NCBI GenBank assembly: GCA_013042895.1
Contig: JABDPD010000072.1
Span: 1 to 8,240, forward strand
Reading direction: 5' to 3'
Length of the DNA stretch: 8,240 bases
DNA from: Boseongicola sp.
GTDB lineage: Bacteria; Pseudomonadota; Alphaproteobacteria; Rhodobacterales; Rhodobacteraceae
Positions 1 to 7,746 of this stretch are shown piece by piece (the stretch's first letter is position 1; each line of letters begins with the position of its first letter). The notes under the pieces were generated by a model, which made no database searches, was not told the DNA's origin, and saw only the letters and a program-made list of their open reading frames with translations. The translations under genes and the position numbers were made by a program.

Positions 1-993
1 GCCTCGATCGGTGCGATCCAACGACAGCTTCTGGTACTCGAAAACCAAGGCGGCGTTCAGTTTTTTGGTGAACCTGCGCTCGAGCTTTCTGACATTATGC
101 GTACCGACCCGGATGGGCGGGGACGAATCAACATCCTTGCGGCCGACAGACTAATGGGGGCACCGAGACTGTATGCCACGTCATTGCTATGGTTGCTTTC
201 CGAGCTCTTTGAAGAACTGCCTGAGGTTGGTGATCCGGACAAGCCGAAGCTGGTGTTCTTCTTTGACGAAGCTCACTTGCTTTTTGATGATGCCCCCAAA
301 GCGCTCGTGGACAAAGTTGAGCAAGTCGCCCGCCTAATCCGCTCAAAAGGTGTTGGTGTCTACTTTGTTACGCAGAACCCTGCTGATGTTCCCGAAGACA
401 TCCTCGGTCAGCTTGGCAATCGGGTGCAGCATGCATTGCGCGCTTTTACCGCCAAAGACCGCAAACAACTGAAACAGGCAGCCGAAACCTATCGCGACAA
501 TCCAAGGTTCTCGACCGAAGAAGCAATCCGCGAAGTTGGGGTGGGAGAAGCGGTGACCTCGATGCTTGAGGCAAAAGGCGCGCCTGGCGTAGTCGAACGC
601 ACATTGATCAGGCCTCCATCTTCACAGCTTGGACCGATCACAGCGAGCGAAAGACAGACAGTGATTGATACGTCGCCTATCGCCGGAAAATACGAGGCCT
701 TGAAGGATCGAGACAGCGCTTATGAGATTCTGCGGGGGCGCGCTGAGGAAGCGGCGAAAGCGGCTGAGGAGGCGGAAAGACTTGAAGCCGAAGCCAAAGA
801 AGCCGAGCGCGAGCACAAGGCAGGCCGCCGCTATGAAGCGGAGCGGGTAGGGCGATCAACATCTCGTCGCAGCACCCGGTCAAGCGGAGGCTTTGGAGAT
901 GCTTTGACAAAGATGGTTGTCAAAGAATTGAAGGGAACCACAGGAAGACGCATTGTTCGCGGTATCCTTGGAGGGTTATTCAAGGGGCGGTGA
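1..993 (+). CDS. DUF853 / HerA-C family ATPase, 3' part (5' end outside window)
   Basis: The frame is open from base 1, so the gene begins upstream; 330 codons are visible. The ATG at 97 is internal, because the family block around [10 protein letters not shown] (codons 9-18) precedes it. The sequence matches the C-terminal half of the DUF853 / HerA-C family (E. coli YjgR type, about 500 residues), predicted P-loop ATPases related to the HerA/FtsK DNA translocases. The Walker A motif must lie in the missing part. A Walker B strand, [12 protein letters not shown], is at visible codons 83-94 with acidic Asp89-Glu90. It is followed by VYFVTQNP and [12 protein letters not shown], which hold the usual sensor Gln and candidate arginine finger. 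A charged Ala/Glu/Lys stretch (about codons 246-282) looks like a coiled coil, and the end (FGDAL to LFKGR) is a basic, Gly-rich tail. It is probably cytosolic. The cellular role of the family is not settled. The family call is firm, the function is not. Confidence 0.9.
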   Translation, partial: ASIGAIQRQLLVLENQGGVQFFGEPALELSDIMRTDPDGRGRINILAADRLMGAPRLYATSLLWLLSELFEELPEVGDPDKPKLVFFFDEAHLLFDDAPKALVDKVEQVARLIRSKGVGVYFVTQNPADVPEDILGQLGNRVQHALRAFTAKDRKQLKQAAETYRDNPRFSTEEAIREVGVGEAVTSMLEAKGAPGVVERTLIRPPSSQLGPITASERQTVIDTSPIAGKYEALKDRDSAYEILRGRAEEAAKAAEEAERLEAEAKEAEREHKAGRRYEAERVGRSTSRRSTRSSGGFGDALTKMVVKELKGTTGRRIVRGILGGLFKGR

Positions 994-1065
994 TGCACAC
1001 CTCGCTTTCGCGAGCCGACCTAACCGGGGCGCGGCCCTCGGAATTCCGGGATATTTGAGCCAAAT

Positions 1066-1072
1066 AGAAGGG
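1066..1072 (+). promoter_or_regulatory. Ribosome binding site that sets the GTG start of the lipoprotein gene
   Basis: AGAAGGG ends six bases before the GTG at 1079. This supports the GTG over the in-frame ATG at 953, which lies inside the upstream ATPase gene and would place about 42 extra residues before the signal peptide. Confidence 0.65.
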
Positions 1073-1078
1073 CAAAGC

Positions 1079-1672
1079 GTGCGAAGATTGAGAAGTTTTT
1101 GGGCTGTGCTGATGGTGTTGGTCCTGGCTGCCTGTGGCAACTACGGACCAACAGTCGTTTCGGCCGATGAGGTTTCACAACTTGAAGCAGGGCTACTGGC
1201 ACTCGGTCCAGAGGTTGACGCTGGAGAAGCGGCGCGCGCGGCACGTATTGCCTTCGAGTATACAGCGTTTCTGGCGAGGGAGTATGAGATTACCGACCCG
1301 CCCTTGGTCCACAACACCAAAGTAAACATGGGTTTGCGACCTAGAGGGCTTTGCTGGCACTGGGCGGAGGATTTGGAAAATCGCCTTTTGGCTGAAGAAT
1401 TTCAAACTCTTGATGTTTTGCGCGCAATTGCGAATTCGGAAAGCGATTGGCTCATTGATCATTCAACTGCACTACTCGCGCCGAAGGGCGGCGTTTTGGA
1501 GGGTGCGATGGTGCTTGATCCATGGCGGTTTGGCGGAACTCTGTTCTGGGGCACGGTTCCGGAGGACACTCGCTATGCCTGGGTGCCGCAGGAAGTTGTG
1601 CATGCCAAATGGCGTGCTGAAATCCGGGCTGGCACACGCGATGCGCCGCCTCTTGGAGCGACTTTAGAATAG
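1079..1672 (+). CDS. Small lipoprotein of unknown function, possible Cys-His-Asp enzyme
   Basis: With the GTG start the product is 197 residues and opens with a textbook lipoprotein signal: Arg2-Arg3, a hydrophobic run (residues 7-18) and lipobox LAAC at 16-19, with Cys19 as the lipidated residue. Gly20 at position +2 gives no Asp inner-membrane retention signal by the E. coli rule, so outer-membrane sorting is possible. An Ala/Glu-rich, probably helical region (about 30-70) follows. The conserved-looking core is RGLCWHWAEDL (89-99), DWLIDHSTALL (123-133) and MVLDPWRFGGTLFWG (144-158). Cys92, His128 and Asp147 occur in the order of a papain- or transglutaminase-like triad; this is inference from motif order only. 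I do not recognise a named family. The gene starts 85 bases after the ATPase gene and ends 77 bases before polA, in the same direction, and may be co-transcribed with either. No promoter was convincing in either gap. Confidence 0.8.
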   Translation: MRRLRSFWAVLMVLVLAACGNYGPTVVSADEVSQLEAGLLALGPEVDAGEAARAARIAFEYTAFLAREYEITDPPLVHNTKVNMGLRPRGLCWHWAEDLENRLLAEEFQTLDVLRAIANSESDWLIDHSTALLAPKGGVLEGAMVLDPWRFGGTLFWGTVPEDTRYAWVPQEVVHAKWRAEIRAGTRDAPPLGATLE

Positions 1673-1735
1673 CATAATCCGCCATGCGGCGTTGCGCCCA
1701 TTCACTTGATCAGGCATCAAAAGATCAACGGCAAC

Positions 1736-1741
1736 AAGGGG
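1736..1741 (+). promoter_or_regulatory. Ribosome binding site that sets the polA start
   Basis: AAGGGG lies eight bases before the ATG at 1750. The in-frame ATG at 1684 has no comparable site and would add 22 residues that do not look like the PolA N-terminus. Confidence 0.7.
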
Positions 1742-1749
1742 CGACCACG

Positions 1750-4548
1750 ATGGCATTTGGTAAGGGGCATCACCTTCATCTAATCGACGGTTCGGCGTTC
1801 ATTTTCCGGGCATATCACGCGTTGCCGCCACTGACTCGAAAATCTGATGGACTTCCGGTCGGGGCGGTCTCTGGGTTTGTGAACATGCTTTGGAAGACCG
1901 TCGAGGACAATAAAGGCCCCGATGCCCCGACCCATGCCGCCGTCGTCTTCGATAAGGGCAGCCATACGTTTCGCAACGATCTATACGATCTCTACAAGGC
2001 GAATCGTGACGAAATGCCGGAAGATCTGCGCCCGCAAATGCCACTAACACGCGATGCCACACGTGCCTTCAACATCGCCTGTCTTGAACAGGAGGGATTT
2101 GAAGCCGACGATATCATTGCGACGCTTGCTTGCCGCGCGCGCGAGGCCGGCGGCCGCGTCACGATCGTTTCCTCGGACAAAGACCTGATGCAACTTGTCG
2201 GCGATGGCGTCGAGATGTTCGATGCCATGAAGAACTTGCGGATCGATAGTGACGGAGTTGTAGCCAAGTTTGGGGTCACGCCCGACAAGGTTATCGACGT
2301 CCAGGCGCTTGCAGGCGATAGCGTGGACAACGTGCCCGGCGCACCCGGTATCGGGGTCAAGACCGCAGCGCTTTTGATCAACGAATACGGCACTTTAGAA
2401 GAGCTTCTGGAGCGGGCCGAAGAGATTAAACAACCGAAGCGCCGCCAAACGCTAATCGACAACGCCGAGCAGATCAGACTGTCAAAAGATCTTGTCACAC
2501 TCGATTGCGAGATGACGCTGGATTACGCGCTCGACACGCTTGAAGTGAAGGAGCCTGTCGTCGAAGACCTGCTCGGTTTCTTGACGGCGATGGAGTTTCG
2601 GACAACGACGCGCCGGATTGCCGAAGCGCTGGATGTCGAGGTCCCCGTCATTCCTGATGCAGAACCTTCCAAACCTAGCGAGGATACGGTCCTTGAGAGC
2701 GTGCCGTTCGACGTTGACGGCTACACGAAAGTGAATGAGATCAACGTTTTAGAGGATTGGATCGCTGCCGCTCGAGGGCGTGGGTACGTTGCCGTCGACA
2801 CTGAAACAACCGGTCTGAACGAAATGTCGGCCGAACTTGTGGGAATCTCGCTTTGCGTTGAGGCGGGGCAGGCTTGCTATATTCCTCTGACCCACAAAGC
2901 GTCTGCCGCGGATGATCTCTTTGGCTCGAACGAACTGGCAGAAGGCCAACTCGATCTGGAGAAGGCGCTAAAACTGATCAAGCCGCTTCTCGAGGATCCT
3001 TCGGTTCTGAAGATCGGCCAAAACATGAAGTATGACGCGAAGATTTTCGCACGATACGGCGTCAACGTTACGCCGATTGATGACACCATGTTGATGTCTT
3101 ACGCGATGAACGCGGGCCTCCACAATCATGGCATGGGCCAGCTTTCAGAACGATATCTCGAGCACCATCCCATTGAAATCAAATCTCTTCTTGGGACGGG
3201 AAAATCCCAAATCACTTTTGACCGTGTCGATGTCAATGACGCGGTGAAGTATGCAGCTGAGGACGCGGACATTACGCTTCGTCTTTGGCAAGCGTTCAAG
3301 CCAGAACTTCACAAAAAGCGTGTAACCACGGTCTATGAGACGCTTGAACGCCCACTGGTTCCCGTTCTGGCGGAAATGGAGATGACGGGGATCAAGGTTG
3401 ATCGTGAGGTGCTCTCGAAAATGTCGAACGCATTCGCACAGAAGATGGCGCAGTTAGAAGACGAGATTCACGAGCTTGCAGGTCAGGGTTTTAATGTTGG
3501 AAGTCCAGCGCAGGTAGGCGAAATACTCTTTGAAAAGATGGAGTTGCCAGGTGGAAAGAAAGGAAAAACCGGTAAATACTCGACGCCAGCTGACGTCTTG
3601 GAGGACCTTGCCACCGAGCACGAACTTCCGGGACGAGTACTCGACTGGCGTCAGGTTCAGAAATTGAAATCAACCTACACGGATGCTCTTCAAGACCACA
3701 TCAACCCAGATACGGGCCGTGTTCATACATCTTATTCGATTGCCGGGGCCAATACAGGTCGTCTCGCGTCTACCGACCCGAACCTTCAGAATATACCGGT
3801 GCGCAGCGAAGAGGGGCGCCGCATTCGCGAAGCCTTCATTGCAACCCCGGGACATACTCTTGTCAGCCTCGACTACAGTCAGATCGAGCTGCGCATACTT
3901 GCCCACATCGCCGAGATTGATGCGCTCAAACAAGCATTTCTTGAAGGTCAGGATATTCATGCGGCCACGGCATCCGAGATGTTCAATGTTCCGCTCGAAG
4001 AAATGACTGCAGATGTACGGCGTCAGGCGAAGGCCATCAATTTCGGTGTCATTTACGGAATTTCAGGATTTGGTCTTGCACGGAATTTGCGCATTCCCCG
4101 CGACGAAGCGCAGGGATTTATCGACAGATATTTTGAGCGTTTTCCTGGCATTAGGGCTTATATGGATGACACGGTGGCATTCGCAAAGGAACACGGCTAC
4201 GTCGAAACCCTTTTTGGCCGTAAGATCAACACACCCGAGATCAACAATCGCGGCCCGCATGCCGGTTTTGCAAAGCGCGCCGCCATAAATGCACCGATTC
4301 AAGGCACCGCTGCCGACGTCATCCGCCGCGCAATGATCCGTATGCCGAACGCCATCGAAAAACTTCCCGCGAGTATGCTACTTCAGGTTCACGACGAACT
4401 GTTATTTGAAGTTGAAGACAATGCAGTCGATGAACTGATTGCGGTCGCAAAAGGTGTCATGGAGGGGGCTTCTATGCCTGCGGTCGATCTGACCGTTCCT
4501 TTGACCGTCGATGCAGGACGGGGCGCGAACTGGGCCGAGGCGCATTAA
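1750..4548 (+). CDS. polA: DNA polymerase I
   Basis: The product has 932 residues, against 928 in E. coli. It fills gaps in excision repair and removes RNA primers from Okazaki fragments. The 5'-3' nuclease domain (about 8-310) keeps the metal-binding acids Asp13, Asp68, Glu118, Asp120, Asp121, Asp143, Asp145, and Asp190/Asp193 in the helix-3-turn-helix GDSVDNVPGAPGIG. The 3'-5' proofreading domain (about 340-520) looks active: DTET (Asp350, Glu352), NMKYD (Asp429) and YAAED (Tyr501, Asp505). The polymerase domain has motif A LDYSQIELR (Asp708), motif B RRQAKAINFGVIYG (Lys761, Phe765, Tyr769) and motif C QVHDELLFE (Asp882, Glu883). Phe765 at the E. coli Phe762 position is the usual non-tyrosine type that disfavours dideoxynucleotides. 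The ending GANWAEAH is typical. Start choice rests on the ribosome binding site and on Asp13 matching the E. coli position. No frameshift or missing residue was seen. Confidence 0.98.
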   Translation: MAFGKGHHLHLIDGSAFIFRAYHALPPLTRKSDGLPVGAVSGFVNMLWKTVEDNKGPDAPTHAAVVFDKGSHTFRNDLYDLYKANRDEMPEDLRPQMPLTRDATRAFNIACLEQEGFEADDIIATLACRAREAGGRVTIVSSDKDLMQLVGDGVEMFDAMKNLRIDSDGVVAKFGVTPDKVIDVQALAGDSVDNVPGAPGIGVKTAALLINEYGTLEELLERAEEIKQPKRRQTLIDNAEQIRLSKDLVTLDCEMTLDYALDTLEVKEPVVEDLLGFLTAMEFRTTTRRIAEALDVEVPVIPDAEPSKPSEDTVLESVPFDVDGYTKVNEINVLEDWIAAARGRGYVAVDTETTGLNEMSAELVGISLCVEAGQACYIPLTHKASAADDLFGSNELAEGQLDLEKALKLIKPLLEDPSVLKIGQNMKYDAKIFARYGVNVTPIDDTMLMSYAMNAGLHNHGMGQLSERYLEHHPIEIKSLLGTGKSQITFDRVDVNDAVKYAAEDADITLRLWQAFKPELHKKRVTTVYETLERPLVPVLAEMEMTGIKVDREVLSKMSNAFAQKMAQLEDEIHELAGQGFNVGSPAQVGEILFEKMELPGGKKGKTGKYSTPADVLEDLATEHELPGRVLDWRQVQKLKSTYTDALQDHINPDTGRVHTSYSIAGANTGRLASTDPNLQNIPVRSEEGRRIREAFIATPGHTLVSLDYSQIELRILAHIAEIDALKQAFLEGQDIHAATASEMFNVPLEEMTADVRRQAKAINFGVIYGISGFGLARNLRIPRDEAQGFIDRYFERFPGIRAYMDDTVAFAKEHGYVETLFGRKINTPEINNRGPHAGFAKRAAINAPIQGTAADVIRRAMIRMPNAIEKLPASMLLQVHDELLFEVEDNAVDELIAVAKGVMEGASMPAVDLTVPLTVDAGRGANWAEAH

Positions 4549-4626
4549 GAATAATAAGTATTGCCCCAAAAAATGACGCATTCTTGAAATACCGCAATAA
4601 TCAAAGGCTTTCTTGATTAGCTGGCC

Positions 4627-4649
4627 GTACCAAATATTCGAAGTGGTAC
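4627..4649 (+). promoter_or_regulatory. Small inverted repeat over the ribosome binding site of the ACT-type gene
   Basis: GTACCA (4627-4632) and TGGTAC (4644-4649) are perfect complements with an 11-base loop. The likely Shine-Dalgarno GAAG (4640-4643) lies at the 3' side of the loop and the ATG at 4652 is two bases after the stem. A six-pair stem is weak, so this may be chance. The rest of the 103-base gap after polA (4549-4651) is AT-rich and holds no convincing terminator or promoter. Confidence 0.3.
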
Positions 4650-4651
4650 AG

Positions 4652-5080
4652 ATGAAAGACGAATACTCTCCCGAACGGGCGCTTCAGGAAAGCGTCGCCA
4701 GCCTGGCTCCAATTTTGCAGCCCGGTACTTTCGTCTATTGCTCGATGCTGCACAACGCTGACTCTCGAGATGCCATGTCCGTTGCGCGTGCGGTTTTTGT
4801 TGAAGATCAAGGGGTTTCGCTCATCATTCCGCGAACTGAGGCAGTACGTCTTGGCCTGATATTTGATATGACACTGCGCCAGATCACACTGTTTGCCAAT
4901 ATTCCGCCCGACGTAATTGGCGTAACGCGCGCCGCGATCCGGGCGCTTGAAAAACGTGAGATACCCTCAAATGTCGTTTCGGCCGCACACAGCGATCATA
5001 TCTTTGTGCCGTCCCGCAGAGCAGATGAGGCCGTTGCGGCCCTTCGTAAGCTTCAAGAGCGCGCGTCAAAAACGCTTTAG
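4652..5080 (+). CDS. ACT-domain protein of the DUF2241 / COG3602 type
   Basis: The product has 142 residues from the ATG at 4652. A TTG at 4613 in the same frame would add 13 residues but has no ribosome binding site. The N-terminal half has the family pattern LAPILQPGTFVYCS (18-31), then a block with EDQGVSLIIP (51-60). The C-terminal half is a recognisable ACT-like fold: RQITLFANIPPDVIGVTRAA (76-95), a helix, EIPSNVVSAAHSDHIFVP (103-120) and a closing helix with AVAALRKLQ (128-136). ACT domains commonly bind amino acids or other small ligands as regulators, but this family has no established ligand or partner. The protein has no enzyme domain, signal peptide or membrane segment, and is probably a cytosolic dimer-forming regulator. 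It lies between polA and purL with gaps of about 100 bases on each side, so it may be its own transcription unit. Confidence 0.8.
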   Translation: MKDEYSPERALQESVASLAPILQPGTFVYCSMLHNADSRDAMSVARAVFVEDQGVSLIIPRTEAVRLGLIFDMTLRQITLFANIPPDVIGVTRAAIRALEKREIPSNVVSAAHSDHIFVPSRRADEAVAALRKLQERASKTL

Positions 5081-5083
5081 TCT

Positions 5084-5174
5084 CGGTATCTGCTAGCATT
5101 TCCTAACGGATACCGCTTTCGCACTTTCCCATTCCGTTCCCGTCTTTTAAGACGTTGGCCATCCTGCCAACGTC
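5084..5174 (+). promoter_or_regulatory. Structured purL leader with three inverted repeats, two of them overlapping
   Basis: The 110-base gap before purL holds three inverted repeats. CGGTATC (5084-5090) pairs with GATACCG (5109-5115) around an 18-base loop that itself contains the palindrome TGCTAGCA. CGTCTT (5141-5146) pairs with AAGACG (5149-5154). GACGTTGGC (5151-5159) pairs with GCCAACGTC (5166-5174) as a nine-pair stem with a six-base loop. The last two share bases 5151-5154 and cannot form fully together. No T-run follows, so none is a standard terminator. The last stem ends five bases before the purL Shine-Dalgarno (5179-5183). Whether this leader is transcribed and regulatory is inference. 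Confidence 0.4.
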
Positions 5175-5190
5175 CGCATGAGGCTGCCAA

Positions 5191-7350
5191 ATGAGCGACC
5201 CCCAAATCACCGACGACATCATTGCAGCACACGGATTAACGCCCGATGAATACGCGGAAGTCATCCGCATCCTGAACCGAGAACCCAGTTTCACAGAACT
5301 TGGTATTTTTTCAGCAATGTGGAATGAGCACTGTTCCTATAAATCCTCGAAAAAATGGCTCCGCACCTTGCCAACCGACGGCCCGCAAGTGATTTGCGGC
5401 CCCGGTGAAAATGCGGGAATCGTTGATATCGGCGACGGACAAGCTGTCGTTTTCAAAATGGAAAGCCATAATCACCCAAGCTACATCGAGCCCTACCAAG
5501 GGGCCGCTACGGGCGTGGGAGGTATTCTCAGAGACGTCTTCACAATGGGCGCACGTCCCATAGCCGCCATGAACTCGCTTTCCTTTGGCGAGGTCTCGCA
5601 TCCAAAGACCAAGCGTTTGGTCGCAGGGGTGGTGGAAGGCGTTGGTGGGTACGGCAATCCCTTCGGTGTTCCCACGATTGGCGGCGAAGTACGCTTTCAC
5701 TCAGCCTACAACGGTAATTGTCTCGTGAATGCCTTTGCGGCCGGTCTCGCCGATGCAGACAAGATCTTCTACTCGGCGGCCTCCGGTATCGGTATGCCGG
5801 TTGTTTATCTTGGCGCGAAAACCGGCCGCGATGGAGTGGGCGGAGCGACCATGGCTTCTGCTGAATTTGACGACACTATTGAAGAAAAACGCCCTACGGT
5901 TCAGGTCGGAGATCCGTTCACCGAAAAACGGCTTCTGGAAGCCACACTTGAACTCATGGCCTCTGGCGCGGTGATCTCCATTCAGGACATGGGAGCCGCC
6001 GGTTTGACCTGTTCTGCGGTGGAAATGGGCGACAAGGGTGAGCTTGGCATCAAGTTGAACCTCAATCTTGTACCGGTGCGCGAAGAGGCAATGACGGCCT
6101 ATGAGATGATGCTTTCCGAGAGCCAGGAGCGTATGCTCATGGTGCTGAAGCCTGAAAAGGAGGCTGAGGCAAAGGCAATCTTCGACAAGTGGGATCTTGA
6201 TTTTGCCATCGTGGGCGAAACCATCGCAGAGGATCGTTTTTTGATCATTCACAACGATCAGATCATGGCCGACCTGCCGCTCTCTAAACTTGGCTCGTCT
6301 GCCCCCGAATACGACCGCCCTTGGGTCGAAACACCGGCAGCGACCGCGCTGCACGAAGTTCCAGAGATCAGCGCGCTTGATGGTCTCGTGAAACTGATTT
6401 CGTCTCCGAATTATGCTCGTAAGCACTGGGTCTGGGAGCAGTACGATAGCCAAGTCATGGCCGATACAGTTCAAGCCCCCGGCCTAGGGGCGGGGATTGT
6501 TCGCGTGCATGGCACAGATAAGATGCTGGCCTTTACGTCTGACGTAACTCCCCGATATGTCAAAGCAAATCCTATTGAGGGTGGTAAGCAAGCGGTTGCA
6601 GAAGCATACCGCAACCTTTGCGCTGTTGGGGCGACACCTCTTGCGACTACTGATAATCTGAACTTCGGTAACCCCGAAAAGCCCGAGATCATGGGTCAGT
6701 TCGTTGGCGCTATCAAAGGTATCGGCGAAGCCTGCTTGGCGCTCGACACCCCCATCGTATCCGGCAATGTCTCACTCTATAATGAAACTGATGGGCAAGG
6801 TATTCTACCGACGCCAACGATCGGTGCGGTCGGTCTCATTTCAAATGCCAACGCACTAATTGCAGGCCTACCAATAGACGGAGATGTTGTCGTTGTCGTG
6901 GGCAAAACCAAGGGGCATCTTGGTCAATCTGCGCTGCTCGCTGAAGCGATGGGCCGCGAAGACGGCGACGCACCAAGCGTCGACCTAGAAACAGAGCGTC
7001 AAAACGGCACCTTTGTGCGCGATAATGGTGACCTCATCACCGCAGCCACCGATCTTTCCGATGGCGGCCTTGCACTGGCTGCCTTTGAGATGGCCGACGC
7101 CGCAAACATCGGTGTCACTTTGGAAACGGGCGACACCGGACAGCTCTTCGGAGAAGATCAGGCACGCTACCTCCTCGCCATAAACCCTGAAAATCTCGCG
7201 ACGTTTCTTTCTCGCGGGCAATCTGCGGAGGTTCCGGTTATGCAGGTTGGGACCTTTGGTGGCTCGGATATTACCTTCGGAGCCGAAACTTCGTCCCTAG
7301 AAAGGCTTTCGCAAATCTACCGAAGTTCTTTCGCTGAAAAGGTCGCGTAA
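5191..7350 (+). CDS. purL: Phosphoribosylformylglycinamidine synthase, small PurL subunit
   Basis: PurL catalyses the fourth step of purine synthesis: FGAR, ATP and ammonia from glutamine give FGAM. At 719 residues this is the small form, with no fused glutaminase; it must work with PurQ (glutaminase) and PurS (bridge), neither of which is in the window. Motifs seen are [16 protein letters not shown] (40-55, His47), [10 protein letters not shown] (88-97), the Gly-rich [13 protein letters not shown] (103-115), PTIGGEV (161-167), IQDMGAAGL (264-272), [15 protein letters not shown] (from about codon 401), [12 protein letters not shown] (524-535) and TDLSDGGLA (620-628). These are the repeated AIRS-type ATP and FGAR binding halves of the family. 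The start has TGAGG (5179-5183) seven bases upstream. A 257-codon open frame on the other strand (5701-6474) is a codon-bias shadow. The gene appears intact. Confidence 0.98.
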   Translation: MSDPQITDDIIAAHGLTPDEYAEVIRILNREPSFTELGIFSAMWNEHCSYKSSKKWLRTLPTDGPQVICGPGENAGIVDIGDGQAVVFKMESHNHPSYIEPYQGAATGVGGILRDVFTMGARPIAAMNSLSFGEVSHPKTKRLVAGVVEGVGGYGNPFGVPTIGGEVRFHSAYNGNCLVNAFAAGLADADKIFYSAASGIGMPVVYLGAKTGRDGVGGATMASAEFDDTIEEKRPTVQVGDPFTEKRLLEATLELMASGAVISIQDMGAAGLTCSAVEMGDKGELGIKLNLNLVPVREEAMTAYEMMLSESQERMLMVLKPEKEAEAKAIFDKWDLDFAIVGETIAEDRFLIIHNDQIMADLPLSKLGSSAPEYDRPWVETPAATALHEVPEISALDGLVKLISSPNYARKHWVWEQYDSQVMADTVQAPGLGAGIVRVHGTDKMLAFTSDVTPRYVKANPIEGGKQAVAEAYRNLCAVGATPLATTDNLNFGNPEKPEIMGQFVGAIKGIGEACLALDTPIVSGNVSLYNETDGQGILPTPTIGAVGLISNANALIAGLPIDGDVVVVVGKTKGHLGQSALLAEAMGREDGDAPSVDLETERQNGTFVRDNGDLITAATDLSDGGLALAAFEMADAANIGVTLETGDTGQLFGEDQARYLLAINPENLATFLSRGQSAEVPVMQVGTFGGSDITFGAETSSLERLSQIYRSSFAEKVA

Positions 7351-7377
7351 CTTCTCTTTCGTCTTATCCAAAACACC

Positions 7378-7480
7378 TCGGGGCTTTTGAAGATGGCGTC
7401 CCTAATCAAGAAGCCGTGCAAGCCTTGCAAGGCCGCCATCTCGGCTCTACATCTGAGGTAACGACAAGGAGAGGCCCCGA
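7378..7480 (+). promoter_or_regulatory. Possible structured bolA leader that covers its ribosome binding site
   Basis: TCGGGGCTTTT (7378-7388) can pair with AGAGGCCCCGA (7470-7480) over 11 pairs, seven of them Watson-Crick in a row from 7378 and two of the rest G-U. The 3' strand overlaps the bolA Shine-Dalgarno AAGGAGAGG (7466-7474) and ends two bases before the ATG. Inside, GATGGCG (7392-7398) pairs with CGCCATC (7434-7440), and GCCTTGCAAGGC (7422-7433) is a perfect 12-base palindrome. A 22-codon open frame runs through the fold. The pairing is read by eye; a regulatory role is inference. Confidence 0.4.
7393..7461 (+). CDS. Possible 22-residue leader peptide upstream of bolA with a CxxC motif
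   Basis: An ATG at 7393 opens a 22-codon frame ending in TAA at 7459-7461, five bases before the bolA Shine-Dalgarno begins. The peptide is basic, with KKPCKPCK at residues 6-13 (Cys9 and Cys12) and a short hydrophobic end. Its start signal is poor: GAAG abuts the ATG, and the only G-rich stretch at a usual distance is CGGGG (7379-7383), so translation is uncertain. It is in frame with purL, whose stop is at 7348-7350, so it could also be seen as the next open stretch after purL. If translated, ribosomes crossing it would disrupt the proposed fold and could be coupled to bolA translation. I do not recognise a family. Confidence 0.25.
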   Translation: MASLIKKPCKPCKAAISALHLR

Positions 7481-7482
7481 AC

Positions 7483-7719
7483 ATGCCAATGCAAGCCCAT
7501 GAGATCGAAGCTTTGTTGCGCGAAACCTTTCCGGATGCGCAGATCACGGTTCAGGGTGACGACGGTGTTCATATGTCCGCCATGGTCATCGACGAAAGCT
7601 TTCGCGGCAAGAACCGGGTGCAACAGCAACGAGCGGTTTACGCCGCGATGAAGGGTAAAATGGACGGTGCAAACGGTGAGCTTCACGCGCTTGCGCTTAC
7701 AACCAGGGCACCGGACTGA
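7483..7719 (+). CDS. bolA: BolA family protein, partner of the CGFS glutaredoxin
   Basis: The product has 78 residues, typical of the short BolA2/IbaG-like type. Such proteins form [2Fe-2S]-bridged heterodimers with monothiol glutaredoxins and act in iron-sulfur trafficking or iron signalling. Visible marks are the N-terminal helix MQAHEIEALLRETFPDA, the loop GDDGVHM with His30, the signature FRGKNRVQQQRAVY (40-53) and ELHALAL with His68. His30 and His68 fit the positions of cluster ligands in BolA2 proteins (Cys or His in the loop and the C-terminal His). The family's common Arg-His pair in RHRxVY reads Gln48-Gln49 here. A strong AAGGAGAGG (7466-7474) precedes the ATG; a second ATG two codons on is possible. 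The gene directly precedes the glutaredoxin gene in one operon. The symbol is used in the family sense; it may be an ibaG-type gene. Confidence 0.93.
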   Translation: MPMQAHEIEALLRETFPDAQITVQGDDGVHMSAMVIDESFRGKNRVQQQRAVYAAMKGKMDGANGELHALALTTRAPD

Positions 7720-7746
7720 CGGGCTCAATTTAGATAGGAATGAAAG

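Noticed and set aside
1001..1014. CTCGC/GCGAG hairpin after the ATPase gene, and the nearby palindrome CGGAATTCCG (1039-1048), as a terminator
   Set aside because: The stem has only five pairs, and neither structure is followed by a T-run.
953..1078. Longer start of the lipoprotein gene at the ATG at 953
   Set aside because: It would overlap the ATPase gene and bury the lipoprotein signal behind 42 residues; the GTG at 1079 has a good ribosome binding site.
1684..1749. 22-residue N-terminal extension of PolA
   Set aside because: No ribosome binding site at 1684, and the start at 1750 puts Asp13 and the downstream metal ligands at positions matching E. coli.
1992..2498. 168-codon minus-strand open frame inside polA
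   Set aside because: Opposite the conserved 5'-3' nuclease domain; rich in Ser/Arg as expected of an antisense shadow.
4559..4618. Inverted repeats TATTGC/GCAATA and AATCAA/TTGATT after polA
   Set aside because: Short, AT-rich, with long or poor loops and no T-run; expected by chance in such sequence.
5178..5250. Out-of-frame ATG at 5178 overlapping the purL start
   Set aside because: No ribosome binding site and no recognisable product; the short frame ends inside purL.
5701..6474. 257-codon open frame on the minus strand inside purL
   Set aside because: It lies wholly opposite purL, whose frame is certain; the translated protein has no recognisable motif and is a codon-bias shadow.
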